From Verrucomicrobiota bacterium (lineage in GTDB: Bacteria; Verrucomicrobiota; Verrucomicrobiia; Limisphaerales; JADLHS01): a stretch of DNA of 36,612 nucleotides. Both the position numbers and the translations under genes were made by a program. The stretch spans positions 1 through 36,612 of the forward strand of contig JANXWY010000448.1 of NCBI GenBank assembly GCA_025350905.1, read 5' to 3'. Positions within the stretch are counted from its first letter, which is position 1; the number at the start of each line of letters is the position of its first letter. Shown here in pieces: positions 8,197 to 17,411 of the stretch. The notes beneath the pieces are model-generated. The model was not told the DNA's origin and searched no databases. It saw only the letters and a program-made list of their open reading frames with translations.

Positions 8197-8852
8197 TTCA
8201 ATTCTTTCCACCGTTTGGCGCGATGGGCCAGACGGGCGCGGGTCATGGCCTCACGCAAGCCGCCCTGCTCAACGAAAGCTTTCTCAAGCGACTTGAGTTG
8301 ACGGTCCAGCAGGTAGCTCGTCACTTTGACCAAACCTAGGATGACGTTGGCGCAGATGGCGGGGTCGGGGTGTTCGATGCCTTTCTTGAACGTCTCGTAA
8401 TTCGCGCCAGGGGTGCGGTTGAGGCGGCGGAGGCGGAGGCTGTAAGCATGATCCGGGGTCCATTCAGCCAGACCGCGCGTGCGGAGGAAATCGCGGTAGT
8501 CGTCCAGGAGTTCCTCCTGACTGGCGCGGGCCACGTTGGTCAGTTTGAGTTCGAGTTCCTTGGACGTGCCCGAAATCTGGCTGCCTTCGACGATGTTTTG
8601 TTTGCCGGAGCGCGCGGCCTGCACCATCTGGTCGTAGGTGCGGTCTTTTTTGGACAGGAAGTGCGCACAGAAATAGACGGTGGCGTCATAGACCATCTGG
8701 GCTTTCTGGTATGAGAGAAGGTTCTGGTAGCCGCCGTGCGGAGGGATGAAGCCTTCTGGTGAGGAAGGGACTGAAGTGACCGAACGGACAGCAGAGCCAC
8801 GTTGTCGTTTTGGCGAAGCGTCCTTTCGGTCCTTATTGTCCTTTGGATTCAT
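8193..8852 (-). CDS. Four-helix-bundle suffix-domain protein
   Basis: A 219-residue protein related to the four-helix-bundle proteins first met in 23S rRNA intervening sequences. It most resembles the subgroup with a C-terminal suffix. The helical core begins at about residue 42 (GYQNLLSYQKAQMVYDATVYF) and includes the characteristic AARSGKQNIVEGS segment and a SQEELLDDYRDFLRTRG helix. The family's function is unknown; its members form small oligomeric helix bundles. The first ~35 residues are low-complexity (KDNKDRKD ... RSVTSVPSSPEG) and look like translated micro-repeat DNA rather than a conserved domain, so the native start is uncertain. Its stop overlaps the start of the next gene as ATGA. 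A cytoplasmic protein of this type is out of place between two large secreted proteins. Confidence 0.85.
   Translation of the reverse strand: MNPKDNKDRKDASPKRQRGSAVRSVTSVPSSPEGFIPPHGGYQNLLSYQKAQMVYDATVYFCAHFLSKKDRTYDQMVQAARSGKQNIVEGSQISGTSKELELKLTNVARASQEELLDDYRDFLRTRGLAEWTPDHAYSLRLRRLNRTPGANYETFKKGIEHPDPAICANVILGLVKVTSYLLDRQLKSLEKAFVEQGGLREAMTRARLAHRAKRWKELK
8815..8847 (-). repeat. AAAGGAC micro-repeat cluster, high-coordinate side of four-helix gene
   Basis: Read on the minus strand, AAAGGACAATAAGGACC is followed by GAAAGGACG. This encodes the KDNKDRKD start of the four-helix protein. It faces the cluster at 8129-8176 in inverted orientation, so the two bracket the gene. Confidence 0.5.
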
Positions 8853-8897
8853 GACTCCGAGGCTATCAAGCCACTCATCGCTTCGACAATCGAGAGT

Positions 8898-11800
8898 TCA
8901 CCGCCCCGCTGGGCCCGCCACCGATTCAACACACTCCATCAGCTCGCGGCGGAACGCACCGATGGTCGCGTCGTTATTGCTGGCGTCGATCACGCCGCGC
9001 CCGAGCCCGCGCGTCATTTCCTCGAGGCTTTGGTCAATCATACCGGGCAGGCTGACCTCCAGCAGATGCTTGATGCGGTCGCGTGTGGCTTCGCTCGACT
9101 TCGTCCCGCCGTCCGACGCGAGCAGTGGTCGCAACGCCGCCAGGAGTCGGTAATCCTCGATCCCTTCGCGCACCGCTTCCCAGCGGCGGCTGGTGACGGG
9201 CTGGGTGCGGCCCGGATAGACCAACTGGTATTCCATATCTACGCGGCCCCACGGATCGCCGCCCAGGTTGTAACACCAGAAGCCGATGCCGGTGGCCCCG
9301 TGCCGGAACGCGAGCAGCGCGGCCGCGCGGTAATCGCCGATGAGGTTCATGTTTTTGAGATTCGGACCGACGGGTCGGGCGTAGGTATAGGCGCAATTGT
9401 AGGACCACAACAACTTGCCGTGCTTGCGCACCACCTCCATCAACGGAGTTTTTTCCGCGAGCATGTAGATGCTCGGCGTCCAGATGTCCATGCAGGACGA
9501 CATCGCCTGAAACATCGGCAACTCGCCGCCGCCATCCATGTACAGCAATACGTTGGGATTCGCCGCGCGCACTTGCTGACCGAACACGACAAGTTGATTG
9601 ACCGCGTTCCAGCCGTTGCCACCGGGCTCGTCGGACGGGTAGAGCGCGAAATGATTCGTGTCGACACCCGCGCCCGCCAGATGCGCGATCAGTTCAGTGA
9701 TAAACTTTTTCAAATCCTCGCGGTAGCCGGTGCTGCCGACCTCACCCTTGAAGGCCGGAAAGCCCTGAAGCAATAACACGACATCCTGCCCATGCAACCG
9801 GCCCAGCACCGGGTCCAGCTGGCGGTAATCCGATCCAACCAAGCGTCCTTGCGGATCGTATTTCGGGGTGGGGAGCGCTGTGGGAAATACGTTGTTACCA
9901 TGCGCGAGCAGGTCGGGCAGGTTCGCGGCCTCCGGCGCGGCCCAGGTGCAAAGCCGGAACTCGCCCGCGGGAACCATGGCGAACGCCGGGACGTGGAGCG
10001 CAATCTCAACCTGCGTTTCCGGGGGTGGCACCGAGTGCGGATGCGCGGGGGCATCGAGCACGCCCGCGCCGTTGAGCGCCTGCAGCCGTAACTTGATCTG
10101 GTGTTCGCCGGGCTTCGCCGCCCCGAGGTCAATGTCCAGCCACAGCTCCCGGCTGGCCAGCGACGGAATCGTCAACGTGCTGGTTTCGTCCAACTCGGGC
10201 AGTGCATCCCACGCGACTTCCCCTTGCGAGGTCGGCACTCCCACCGAGCGATGCGGGGTGACTACGACGCCGTTGGTCAGCGGATCCATCTGCACGCGCA
10301 CCAGCAATTCGTGATCGGTGATATTGAAGAGGTTCAAGGCGACCGGCTCGTGCTCACCCGGAACCGCAATGCGGGCGAGGCGAAACGGGTTGGCCGCGAC
10401 GGTCGGCAACTGCTCGTCCACTTTGCGGTTCTCCCACATCGTGCCCTCGAAGGCGATCAGGCTCGTCCCGACGCCGAGCGAAGCAGCCTGCCGAACCACG
10501 CCGGCGATCGCCAGTGCCCGATTCGCGCGCACCACCAGCGTCGCCGATCGCTCCAACGCCGCGTGTTCCAGCCACGGCGACGCTTGCGCCGCGTTCGCTT
10601 CGGCGCGCAACACGGCCTCTTGCGCTGCCGCGACCGGCTTCGCTTCGCTTTCGAGCGAGATTGCCTCGCGCCGGAGCGCCGCAGCGGAAAGCGGGAGCTT
10701 TGTTTCCACCGCACTTGCGGTTTCGCGTAGCGTGGCCAAAGCTCGGGTGACGAGGGCAAGGTCGTTGGCAAATGGTTGCAGAAAGAACCAACGCGCACCC
10801 GAGGCGACAACTAATCCACCCGTGTCCGTCAGCGACCAGTTGAAGCGATAATCGCCCGAGGCGATGACATCCAGCGGCAAGAGCAACTCGCCCCGCTTGC
10901 CGAACACCGTCGTCGTCGCTGCTTGCAATGTGCCGTCAGGGCGCTGGCACGAGGCCGTGGCCGTCAACTCCGGTGTTCCCGACTGGGAATTCGTGATGAC
11001 AAATCGAATGCCCAGCCCGGTTAGCACTTCATTGGGGCTCAGGTTCGGCGTCCACATCGCGGCTTCGGCCACTCCGCTCGCTCCCGCGGCACGGCGCGCT
11101 GGTTTGGAAACCTGCGATACGGCAGGCTTGGAGGTCCGCGATACTTTCTGCCGCAGGCCAAACCACGAGCCGCTGTTGTGCGCGTCGCCGCGGTATGCTT
11201 TCCAATGCGCGACCGCATTGGTGGTCGCCGGCGTGCCAAGGCAGACGGTGAGACCCAACTCACCGCCGGTAATGAGCATTTCGAGGCCGGGCGAATCCGC
11301 GGACACGTCGCCGAAAGTTGGCGTGACGTTGATTGTCCTGTGCTTGAAGTGGTAGCGGTGGAGGAACTCCCCGGCGGTGTTCAGAACTTGGAGGAAACCG
11401 TCCTGTGTGCAAAAGGCGTATTCAAGTTTACCGTCACCATCCAAATCGATCATCGCCCCCGGCGCGAGACTTCGGCCCTGCATGTCAATTTCCCAGATCG
11501 CCTGCCCGCGTTCATCGAAGCGGTGGATCACGCCGAGCTGCGTAATCAGACAAATGTCTGCCCGGCCATCGAGGTCGAGGTCGCCAACGGAAATCGTGGA
11601 CGCCGCCGCGCCGCGCGTCGGCCGTTGCCAGAGAATTTCACCTTGGCTATCCAGGCAAAAGAACTGACCGTCGCTCGACGCTGCCGCGACGCGTCCGCGT
11701 CCGTCCGAGCCAGCAAAAATGACCGGAGCGGCCGTCGCCCACGAAGGCGACGTGCCACTGAGGATTCGCTCCCACAGCACCTGGCCGTCGTTCTTGATCG

Positions 11801-12422
11801 CCGTGATGACGCCTTCGCCGGTGGCCACGACGATCTCCGGTTTGCCGTCGCCGTCGAGATCACCGACCGATGGGCTGACGGGAATGCCCTTCACTTTCGC
11901 CTGCCACAAAGGTTTGCCCGTCACCGCCGCGAAAGCCCACACCGTGCCGGTTTCGTCGGTTTGGATGACTTCGGCGTTGCCATCACCGTCGAGATCGCAG
12001 ACCACGGAAGCGGACCAACTCGACGGACCTTTTAGCTGCGCATGCCAGACTTCTTGGCCGTTGCCATCGAGACAAGTGAGCACCCCGCCGGTGTCGGCGA
12101 CGTAAATCAACGACGGTTGTCCCGGCCGGGCGAGAACCGCCGGATAAGTCATAAAACGCGTCTTGGTCCGCCAGCCCCACAACGCCTTGCCGTGTCCATC
12201 GCGCGCGAACAATTCCTCGCGTCCGGCCACCAGCACCTCGTCGCGGCCAGCGCCGTGGAGGTCGGCCACGGTCGCAGAGGTCTCGAGGAACGACGCCAAA
12301 TCGGTTTGCCAGAGCTGGGGGAATTCCAAGGCCGGAACGCGGTACTGGGCCACCACTGCCATCAGGATCGCCAAGAAGAAAAGTCTCCACGGCAACGGTG
12401 GCGCCACGATCCGGTCGGGCAT
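8898..12422 (-). CDS. Secreted FG-GAP propeller / DUF4091 glycoside-hydrolase-like protein
   Basis: A secreted or surface protein of 1174 residues. The start at 12422 puts a clear signal peptide at the N-terminus (PWRLFFLAILMAVVAQYRVPA); an earlier in-frame start would add 41 basic residues and overlap the upstream gene. Residues ~30-420 form a beta-propeller with FG-GAP/VCBS-like calcium loops such as DLDGDGNAEV, DLDGDGKPEI and DLDLDGRADI. A linker at ~426-443 is encoded by a dispersed repeat. Beta-sandwich and coiled regions follow, then from ~820 a TIM-barrel-like glycosidase domain. It ends in a DUF4091-type segment (~990-1110) with GFWCYNLGGDPWG, EYQLVYPG and SRRWEAVREGIEDYRLL. DUF4091 proteins are thought to be glycoside hydrolases; the substrate cannot be read from sequence. 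It follows the DUF4838 gene by 95 bases and probably shares its transcript. Confidence 0.88.
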   Translation of the reverse strand: MPDRIVAPPLPWRLFFLAILMAVVAQYRVPALEFPQLWQTDLASFLETSATVADLHGAGRDEVLVAGREELFARDGHGKALWGWRTKTRFMTYPAVLARPGQPSLIYVADTGGVLTCLDGNGQEVWHAQLKGPSSWSASVVCDLDGDGNAEVIQTDETGTVWAFAAVTGKPLWQAKVKGIPVSPSVGDLDGDGKPEIVVATGEGVITAIKNDGQVLWERILSGTSPSWATAAPVIFAGSDGRGRVAAASSDGQFFCLDSQGEILWQRPTRGAAASTISVGDLDLDGRADICLITQLGVIHRFDERGQAIWEIDMQGRSLAPGAMIDLDGDGKLEYAFCTQDGFLQVLNTAGEFLHRYHFKHRTINVTPTFGDVSADSPGLEMLITGGELGLTVCLGTPATTNAVAHWKAYRGDAHNSGSWFGLRQKVSRTSKPAVSQVSKPARRAAGASGVAEAAMWTPNLSPNEVLTGLGIRFVITNSQSGTPELTATASCQRPDGTLQAATTTVFGKRGELLLPLDVIASGDYRFNWSLTDTGGLVVASGARWFFLQPFANDLALVTRALATLRETASAVETKLPLSAAALRREAISLESEAKPVAAAQEAVLRAEANAAQASPWLEHAALERSATLVVRANRALAIAGVVRQAASLGVGTSLIAFEGTMWENRKVDEQLPTVAANPFRLARIAVPGEHEPVALNLFNITDHELLVRVQMDPLTNGVVVTPHRSVGVPTSQGEVAWDALPELDETSTLTIPSLASRELWLDIDLGAAKPGEHQIKLRLQALNGAGVLDAPAHPHSVPPPETQVEIALHVPAFAMVPAGEFRLCTWAAPEAANLPDLLAHGNNVFPTALPTPKYDPQGRLVGSDYRQLDPVLGRLHGQDVVLLLQGFPAFKGEVGSTGYREDLKKFITELIAHLAGAGVDTNHFALYPSDEPGGNGWNAVNQLVVFGQQVRAANPNVLLYMDGGGELPMFQAMSSCMDIWTPSIYMLAEKTPLMEVVRKHGKLLWSYNCAYTYARPVGPNLKNMNLIGDYRAAALLAFRHGATGIGFWCYNLGGDPWGRVDMEYQLVYPGRTQPVTSRRWEAVREGIEDYRLLAALRPLLASDGGTKSSEATRDRIKHLLEVSLPGMIDQSLEEMTRGLGRGVIDASNNDATIGAFRRELMECVESVAGPAGR
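11094..11144. repeat. Short dispersed repeat in the propeller-to-sandwich linker
   Basis: On the minus strand there are two tandem units of about 24 bases, each starting TATCGC. One contains the perfect palindrome GGTTTCCAAACC and the other the near-palindrome GGACCTCCAAGCC. In the host frame they encode SRTSKPAVSQVSKPARRAAG, a basic low-complexity linker between the propeller and the next domain. Repeats of this style are familiar to me from Verrucomicrobia genomes, but only this copy is in the window. Confidence 0.55.
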
Positions 12423-12517
12423 TGGTCGAACCGGAATAGCCGAATTGGAAGGTAGTGAATGCCACCGCGACCGCCACGGTCGGGTCTGCTCGCGAACGAC
12501 GTTAAGGCCACTGGCGT

Positions 12518-14320
12518 TCACTCGACGCCTAGTTTCTTCGCCCACTCCGCCACGGACTTCTGCTCGCTGATATTGGAGACACCAGCCTGACGGGCGATGG
12601 CGACGAAGCGTTTCACCAAGTCGGTTTTGGCGTCGCCCGTCACGCGGTCAGTGGCGATTTTCACATACCAAACCGGGAGGCGTGCGACTTGCACGCGGAA
12701 GCGCACCGTATCGTTCTCCGCCAACGACTCAGCTTCGTCCAGGATTTTCTCGCCGGCGTTCATCACGTCTTCGCTCAAGTAGGCTGAGGTTGGTTTGTCA
12801 AAGATGTGGATGTGCCTGCCCTGTTCGCGCCCGGGTTGGTGGATGATGTCGAGGTAGGCGAAGATTTTCGGCGCGGCCTGGCCATAATAAGCGTTCACGA
12901 ACTCTCGGGTGTGCTTGGGCACGTCGGTGTCGGGATTCCAGAGCAGCTTCGCCAGGATGTACGCGCGGAGCGGCTCCATTTCGCCGCCGCCGCCGCTGGA
13001 ATAATTACCCTGCTCGAAGAGGCTCTTCACATTGTGCTTCACGAAGAAGCGGACGTTGGATTGCAGGGCATCAAAATTCGGAAACGGCTGCTGGTAGTGA
13101 CCGAAGTCGGTCGTGTAGTCCCAAACGTAGAGCCGGGGCGCGATCGGTCCCCAGGCGACGATGTCATCGCGGAAGCGGCGATTCTTTTCCTCGGGACAGG
13201 TTTCGAGGGGATGCGCGAAACAACATTCGATGGAGCAGAGGCGGACGATGACGTTGCGGCGCGGGCGGATGGTCTTTGGGGGTTGGCGCGTGTACTGATA
13301 GGCCAACGTGTCGATCCGGATATTGGGATGCTCCGGTTCGATCGCCTCGGCCACCGCGTTGACAAACTTCAGGAGCGAGCCGGAGGGACTGCCCTCGGCG
13401 TCGTCCACGGCTTTGCACGACTCGCACTGGCAGTTGTTGAAGGTATCGTTTTGCGAGACGCTGATGATCGTGGCCTCCGGGTGTTCCTTGATCCACGCCC
13501 GTACCTGCGCGATGGACAGTTTCAGCACGTCGGGGTTGGCCAGACAGCGCTGGACGTAACCGCTTTTACGTTTGCCGGCGATGAGCGGGAAATACTCCGG
13601 ATGATCCGCGAAGAGCGCCGGCGGCACCAACGCGTCGAAGCTGTGCACAAACGGATGGCAGACCGTGAAAGCGCCACCGTGCTTTTCGGTCAGACCACAG
13701 TGCTGCCCGTTGACGCGGTGGCGTGCAGCGAAATCCGCGCTATGCATCATTTCGCTCCAAAAGACATCGCGGTTTTCCAGGGCGGGGATGGTGGTCGCGT
13801 TCAGATCTGGCAGCTCGATGCGGTCGAGCTTGGGAACGGTTTCGAGTTCCGGCGTAAACCAGCGGACGCCCAACTGTTCTTCCAGCAGAGTATAAACACC
13901 GTTCAGCGTGCCGCGGGGCCGCCCGCCGGCGATGACCACGCGATTGCCATCCACGCGCAGCACAAAACCGTCCGGGCCGAGCTTGGTAAAATCCAAGGCC
14001 GGGCGCAGTTGCGCGAGGTGCGTATTGTTTCCCAGCAGAATTTCATGGGCGGTCGGCTGCTCGGCATCGGTCACGATCCGGAGTTTGACGCCGCTCATCT
14101 TCTCGAGGTACCGCTGCAACTCCTCGGCGGCGTAGCGTTCCGCCGGAATCGCTTCCGCCGGCACGATGATGCGGTATTGGCTTTCGCCTTTGGCGGCGAG
14201 GGACACTGCGGCCAGGGCGCTGGGCGCGACGCTCAGGCACAAAACGGAAATCGCCAGCCAGGTCGGCCAGGGCCGCCGGTGACGGCTTGACGGACGTTCG
14301 GTTGGTTGTGTGATTTTCAT
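12518..14320 (-). CDS. Secreted DUF4838 protein (putative glycoside hydrolase)
   Basis: A 600-residue secreted protein. The start at 14320 has AGGA seven bases upstream and leads into a twin-basic region and signal peptide (WLAISVLCLSVAPSALAA). Residues ~30-160 resemble the small N-terminal alpha/beta domain found in alpha-glucuronidase-like and chitobiase-like enzymes (AERYAAEELQRYLEKMSGVKL, then GGRPRGTLNGVYTLLEEQLGVRWF). The central domain matches DUF4838, with the Cys-rich motif SQNDTFNNCQCESCKAVDD at about 285-305, ECCFAHP, and a glycine run in GNYSSGGGGEMEPLRAY. DUF4838 proteins are predicted TIM-barrel hydrolases with unproven substrates. It is the first gene of the secreted block that continues with the DUF4091 protein, so a shared glycan target is likely. 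An active-site acid pair cannot be assigned from sequence alone. Confidence 0.88.
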   Translation of the reverse strand: MKITQPTERPSSRHRRPWPTWLAISVLCLSVAPSALAAVSLAAKGESQYRIIVPAEAIPAERYAAEELQRYLEKMSGVKLRIVTDAEQPTAHEILLGNNTHLAQLRPALDFTKLGPDGFVLRVDGNRVVIAGGRPRGTLNGVYTLLEEQLGVRWFTPELETVPKLDRIELPDLNATTIPALENRDVFWSEMMHSADFAARHRVNGQHCGLTEKHGGAFTVCHPFVHSFDALVPPALFADHPEYFPLIAGKRKSGYVQRCLANPDVLKLSIAQVRAWIKEHPEATIISVSQNDTFNNCQCESCKAVDDAEGSPSGSLLKFVNAVAEAIEPEHPNIRIDTLAYQYTRQPPKTIRPRRNVIVRLCSIECCFAHPLETCPEEKNRRFRDDIVAWGPIAPRLYVWDYTTDFGHYQQPFPNFDALQSNVRFFVKHNVKSLFEQGNYSSGGGGEMEPLRAYILAKLLWNPDTDVPKHTREFVNAYYGQAAPKIFAYLDIIHQPGREQGRHIHIFDKPTSAYLSEDVMNAGEKILDEAESLAENDTVRFRVQVARLPVWYVKIATDRVTGDAKTDLVKRFVAIARQAGVSNISEQKSVAEWAKKLGVE

Positions 14321-14440
14321 ATTGATCCTATGGTTTCGACGGACCCTTTTGCGATTTTTGCATAGCCGCCGACGCAAGGCGGCGGACTTCCCTTCCGAGC
14401 CCAGGTCCGCTTCCTCCAGTCGGCGGCTTCCCGCGCCGGG

Positions 14441-16069
14441 CTAAAGATTTCGCAACTCGCGGCGGAGATATTTCCCCACCCCGGACTTGGGCAGGGAGTC
14501 CCGAAACACAATCATCCGTGGAACTTTGTAGCTGGCCAGGCGTTCGCGACAGAAGGCAATGACTTCTTCGGCCGTCGTCTGGACGCCCGGCTTGAGCACG
14601 ACGAAGGCTTTCACGGTCTCCCCGCGGTACGCATCCGGGACGCCGATCACCGCCGCTTCCTGGATCGACGGACACTCGAACAATACCTCCTCGACTTCGC
14701 GCGGATAAATATTGTAGCCGCCGGCGATGATCATGTCCTTCTTGCGGTCAACAATGTAGAAGTAACCGTCCGCGTCTTTCTTCGCAATGTCGCCCGTGAA
14801 GAGCCAGCCATCGCGCAGCACCAGGGCCGTCTCCTCCGGCTTGTGCCAGTAACCTTTCATGACCTGCGGCCCGCGAATCGTAATTTCGCCGACGTCGCCC
14901 ACGGGCATTTCGCGGGTGCCGGTTTCCAGATCCATGATCCGCGCTTCGGTGTCCGGGATGGGCTGGCCGATGCTGGCGACTTTGGGCGAGCCTTCGGGCG
15001 GATTGACGTGCGTGACGGGGGAGGTTTCGGTCAGGCCGTAACCCTCGACCAGTTTGCCGCCGGTCAAAGTTTCGAACTTTTGCCGGACCTCGGCGGGCAA
15101 GGCCGCGCCACCGCTCATGCACATTCGCAACGAATTAAATCCGTACCGCTCGACCCCAGGCACGCTGTTGAAGGCGACGTACATGGTGGGGACGCCATGG
15201 AACATCGTGGGCCGGTACTTGCGGATAGCATTCAGGGCGGCCCGCAGTTCGAACCGCGGGAGGATCACGACGGTGCCGCCAAGCTCCACCGAACTGATCA
15301 TCACGCAGGTCATGGCGAAAATGTGAAACAGGGGCAGGGCGGCGACCATCACCTCTTGGCCGTGGCCGCCCCGCGTCAGCAGCCGGCTGGCTTGGTACGC
15401 GTTGGTCACCAGGTTCGCGTGCGTGAGCATCGCGCCCTTGGAGGTACCCGTGGTGCCCCCCGTGTATTGCAGGCAGGCGACGTCCGCAGGCTTCACCCCG
15501 CTTGGCTTCGGCTGGGGGGAAACGCACAAGAGCTGCTCCCACTCGTGCCGCAAAGGTGAGCCGGACGGAGTTGTCCCCGGCAGGGAGCGCGGGGCCGGCG
15601 GCGCTGGCCGGGATGATTTCAGGCGCGTACAGAGCTGTTGGAACGGGCGCGGGTAATATTGCCGCGCCCCGATGAAAATGATATGCCGCACGGAAGGCAA
15701 TTGGGGCAGGGCCGCTTGGAGCACCGGCAAGAGCCGGCGATCGGCGATCACGATCGTGGCGCCCGCATCACTCCACTGGTGGACAATCTCGCGGGCGGTG
15801 TACATCGTGCTGGTCGCCGTGACGATCGCGCCCGCCCGCATTGCCCCAAAGTAACTGATCACAAACTGCGGGCAGTTGGGCATCAGCAACGCCACCCGAT
15901 CGCCCGGCTTTGCCCCTAGGGATTGCAACCCGGCGGCCAGCCGATTCACTTGCTCCTCGAGTTGCGCATAAGAAATCTTGGTGCCGAAGTAGAGCAAGGC
16001 CGGTCGGCGGGGAAATTTCGCGGCGGTCTGTCCCAGGAGTTGCGGCAAAGTGAGTTTAGGGTAAGTCAT
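14441..16069 (-). CDS. fadD: Long-chain acyl-CoA ligase (AMP-binding)
   Basis: A 542-residue ANL-superfamily enzyme that activates a carboxylic acid with ATP and CoA through an acyl-adenylate. The ATP-binding signature YTGGTTGTSKG is at 202-212. Further motifs are GYGLTETSPVTHVNP, GWLFTGDIAKKDADGYF, DRKKDMIIAGGYNIYP, and the C-terminal catalytic lysine in GVGKYLRREL near the end. Length and motif spacing fit medium- to long-chain fatty acyl-CoA synthetases. There is no signal peptide or membrane segment, so it is cytoplasmic or membrane-peripheral. With the thiolase and dehydrogenase/hydratase at the left end of the window it could feed beta-oxidation, although the secreted-protein block lies between them. 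It starts 146 bases after the Ppx/GppA gene and no clear ribosome-binding site is seen. The chain-length preference is inferred. Confidence 0.9.
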   Translation of the reverse strand: MTYPKLTLPQLLGQTAAKFPRRPALLYFGTKISYAQLEEQVNRLAAGLQSLGAKPGDRVALLMPNCPQFVISYFGAMRAGAIVTATSTMYTAREIVHQWSDAGATIVIADRRLLPVLQAALPQLPSVRHIIFIGARQYYPRPFQQLCTRLKSSRPAPPAPRSLPGTTPSGSPLRHEWEQLLCVSPQPKPSGVKPADVACLQYTGGTTGTSKGAMLTHANLVTNAYQASRLLTRGGHGQEVMVAALPLFHIFAMTCVMISSVELGGTVVILPRFELRAALNAIRKYRPTMFHGVPTMYVAFNSVPGVERYGFNSLRMCMSGGAALPAEVRQKFETLTGGKLVEGYGLTETSPVTHVNPPEGSPKVASIGQPIPDTEARIMDLETGTREMPVGDVGEITIRGPQVMKGYWHKPEETALVLRDGWLFTGDIAKKDADGYFYIVDRKKDMIIAGGYNIYPREVEEVLFECPSIQEAAVIGVPDAYRGETVKAFVVLKPGVQTTAEEVIAFCRERLASYKVPRMIVFRDSLPKSGVGKYLRRELRNL

Positions 16070-16215
16070 GCGGCAAAATGCTTCGCGCGCAGACTAGAGG
16101 CTGCCTTCCGCGATTGACAAGAATTTTGTTCCCGCGGCCAGAGTTTCTACCATGGGTGACGCGCGGCCGATCAGGTTTGCGCCCGCTCCGATCGCATCCC
16201 AAGCCGCGCCCGGTT

Positions 16216-17172
16216 TCAAGGTGAATCCAACAGCGCGGCGAAGCGCAAGCCGCGCGTGCTCACCCGTAATTCCGTGAAACCAAAACTGGTCATTACCGTT
16301 TCGTAGATGGCCGCGCCGGCGAGAATCACATCGGCCCGGTTGCTGGGCAGGCCCACGATTTCCCGCCGTCGGCCGAGGGGCAGACGCCACAACTGTTCGG
16401 TGTGCCAGCGTATGCGCTCCAGGCTCAGGCGCGTGGCTTCGATCCGCGCGCGGTCATAGCTTTCCAAGCGGGCCTCCATGCGCGCGAGCAGGCTGGTCGT
16501 GCCGCCCGTGCCGACGAGGATTACCGGAGACTGCGCTGAGCTACAATCCGTTTCCCGTTGCAAGGCGGGCTGGAGGGTGGGCTGGATCTTAGTTGCGATG
16601 AAGTCCTGTAGCCACCGGCGCGTTTCCGCCAGGCCGGCAACGGTCGGGGGATCCGCGGGCGGAATGGTTTCCAGCAGCCGGACGGTGCCGAGCCGGAAAC
16701 TTTGGCAGAAGTGTCGCTGGGTGCCGTGGCCGAGAATGAATTCCGTGCTGCCGCCGCCAACGTCGAGCAACAACAGGGGCCGTTCAGCCAGGGCCGGATC
16801 GGTGGTCACGCCCTGGAACGCCCAATCCGCTTCCTGTTCGCCGGAGATAATTTCCACCTTCAGCCCGGCGGCGCTTTCGATCGCCGCGAGGAGTTCGTGC
16901 GGATTCACCGCATCCCGCGCGGCGCTGGTGGCAATCACGCGAAGATGCTCCGGGTTGAGCCGGCGTGCGTCGGCGGCGAAGCGCGCGACGGCCCGGGCCG
17001 TATTGGCAATCGCTTCGGGTTTTAGCTGGTAGGTTTCGTAGAACCCCTGACCCAGGCGAGTCTGTTCACTGTCTTCACACAGCGGACGAATCTCGTGGCC
17101 GGAAACCTCCGCCACGAGCAGTTTTACCGAGTTCGTGCCGACATCGATGACGGCCCGCCGCGCGAAAGACAT
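16216..17172 (-). CDS. Ppx/GppA-family phosphatase
   Basis: A 318-residue cytoplasmic enzyme of the exopolyphosphatase / pppGpp phosphatase family (ASKHA fold). The first phosphate-binding loop is AVIDVGTNSVKLLVAEV (DVGTNS at 10-15). The catalytic glutamate region is IISGEQEADWAF (about 109-119). The second phosphate loop is LLDVGGGSTEF (~136-146). The length matches the short, single-module form without the C-terminal HD-like domain of E. coli Ppx and GppA. Such short forms can act on polyphosphate or pppGpp, and sequence alone does not decide between them. It is followed by the acyl-CoA ligase on the same strand. Confidence 0.9.
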   Translation of the reverse strand: MSFARRAVIDVGTNSVKLLVAEVSGHEIRPLCEDSEQTRLGQGFYETYQLKPEAIANTARAVARFAADARRLNPEHLRVIATSAARDAVNPHELLAAIESAAGLKVEIISGEQEADWAFQGVTTDPALAERPLLLLDVGGGSTEFILGHGTQRHFCQSFRLGTVRLLETIPPADPPTVAGLAETRRWLQDFIATKIQPTLQPALQRETDCSSAQSPVILVGTGGTTSLLARMEARLESYDRARIEATRLSLERIRWHTEQLWRLPLGRRREIVGLPSNRADVILAGAAIYETVMTSFGFTELRVSTRGLRFAALLDSP

Positions 17173-17411
17173 ACGTGATTAGAGCAAGATACAGCGGGCA
17201 GCCCAAGTCAAAAGCGGTAGACGATCAAACCAGCGGAGGCCGGGCGACCCCGGATTGAATCCCTCCCCCGCTCCTGCCGCACAGAGGGAAAATTGCCCGG
17301 CGCCGTTTTGTTTTCCCGACCGCAACCGACCGGGTCGGGCGCGAAATTCGTGATGAAAAATCCGACTCGGAAATATCCCGGCTGAGAGAAAGTAAAAACC
17401 CGGCCAGCGGA

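Noticed and set aside
12806-14290. Plus-strand open frame of 494 codons
   Set aside because: It lies wholly opposite the DUF4838 gene, which has signal peptide and family motifs; the frame has no recognisable domain.
16116-16150. TTGACA on the plus strand as a possible promoter
   Set aside because: It lies between two minus-strand genes and would point into the Ppx/GppA gene in antisense; no matching -10 box was found.
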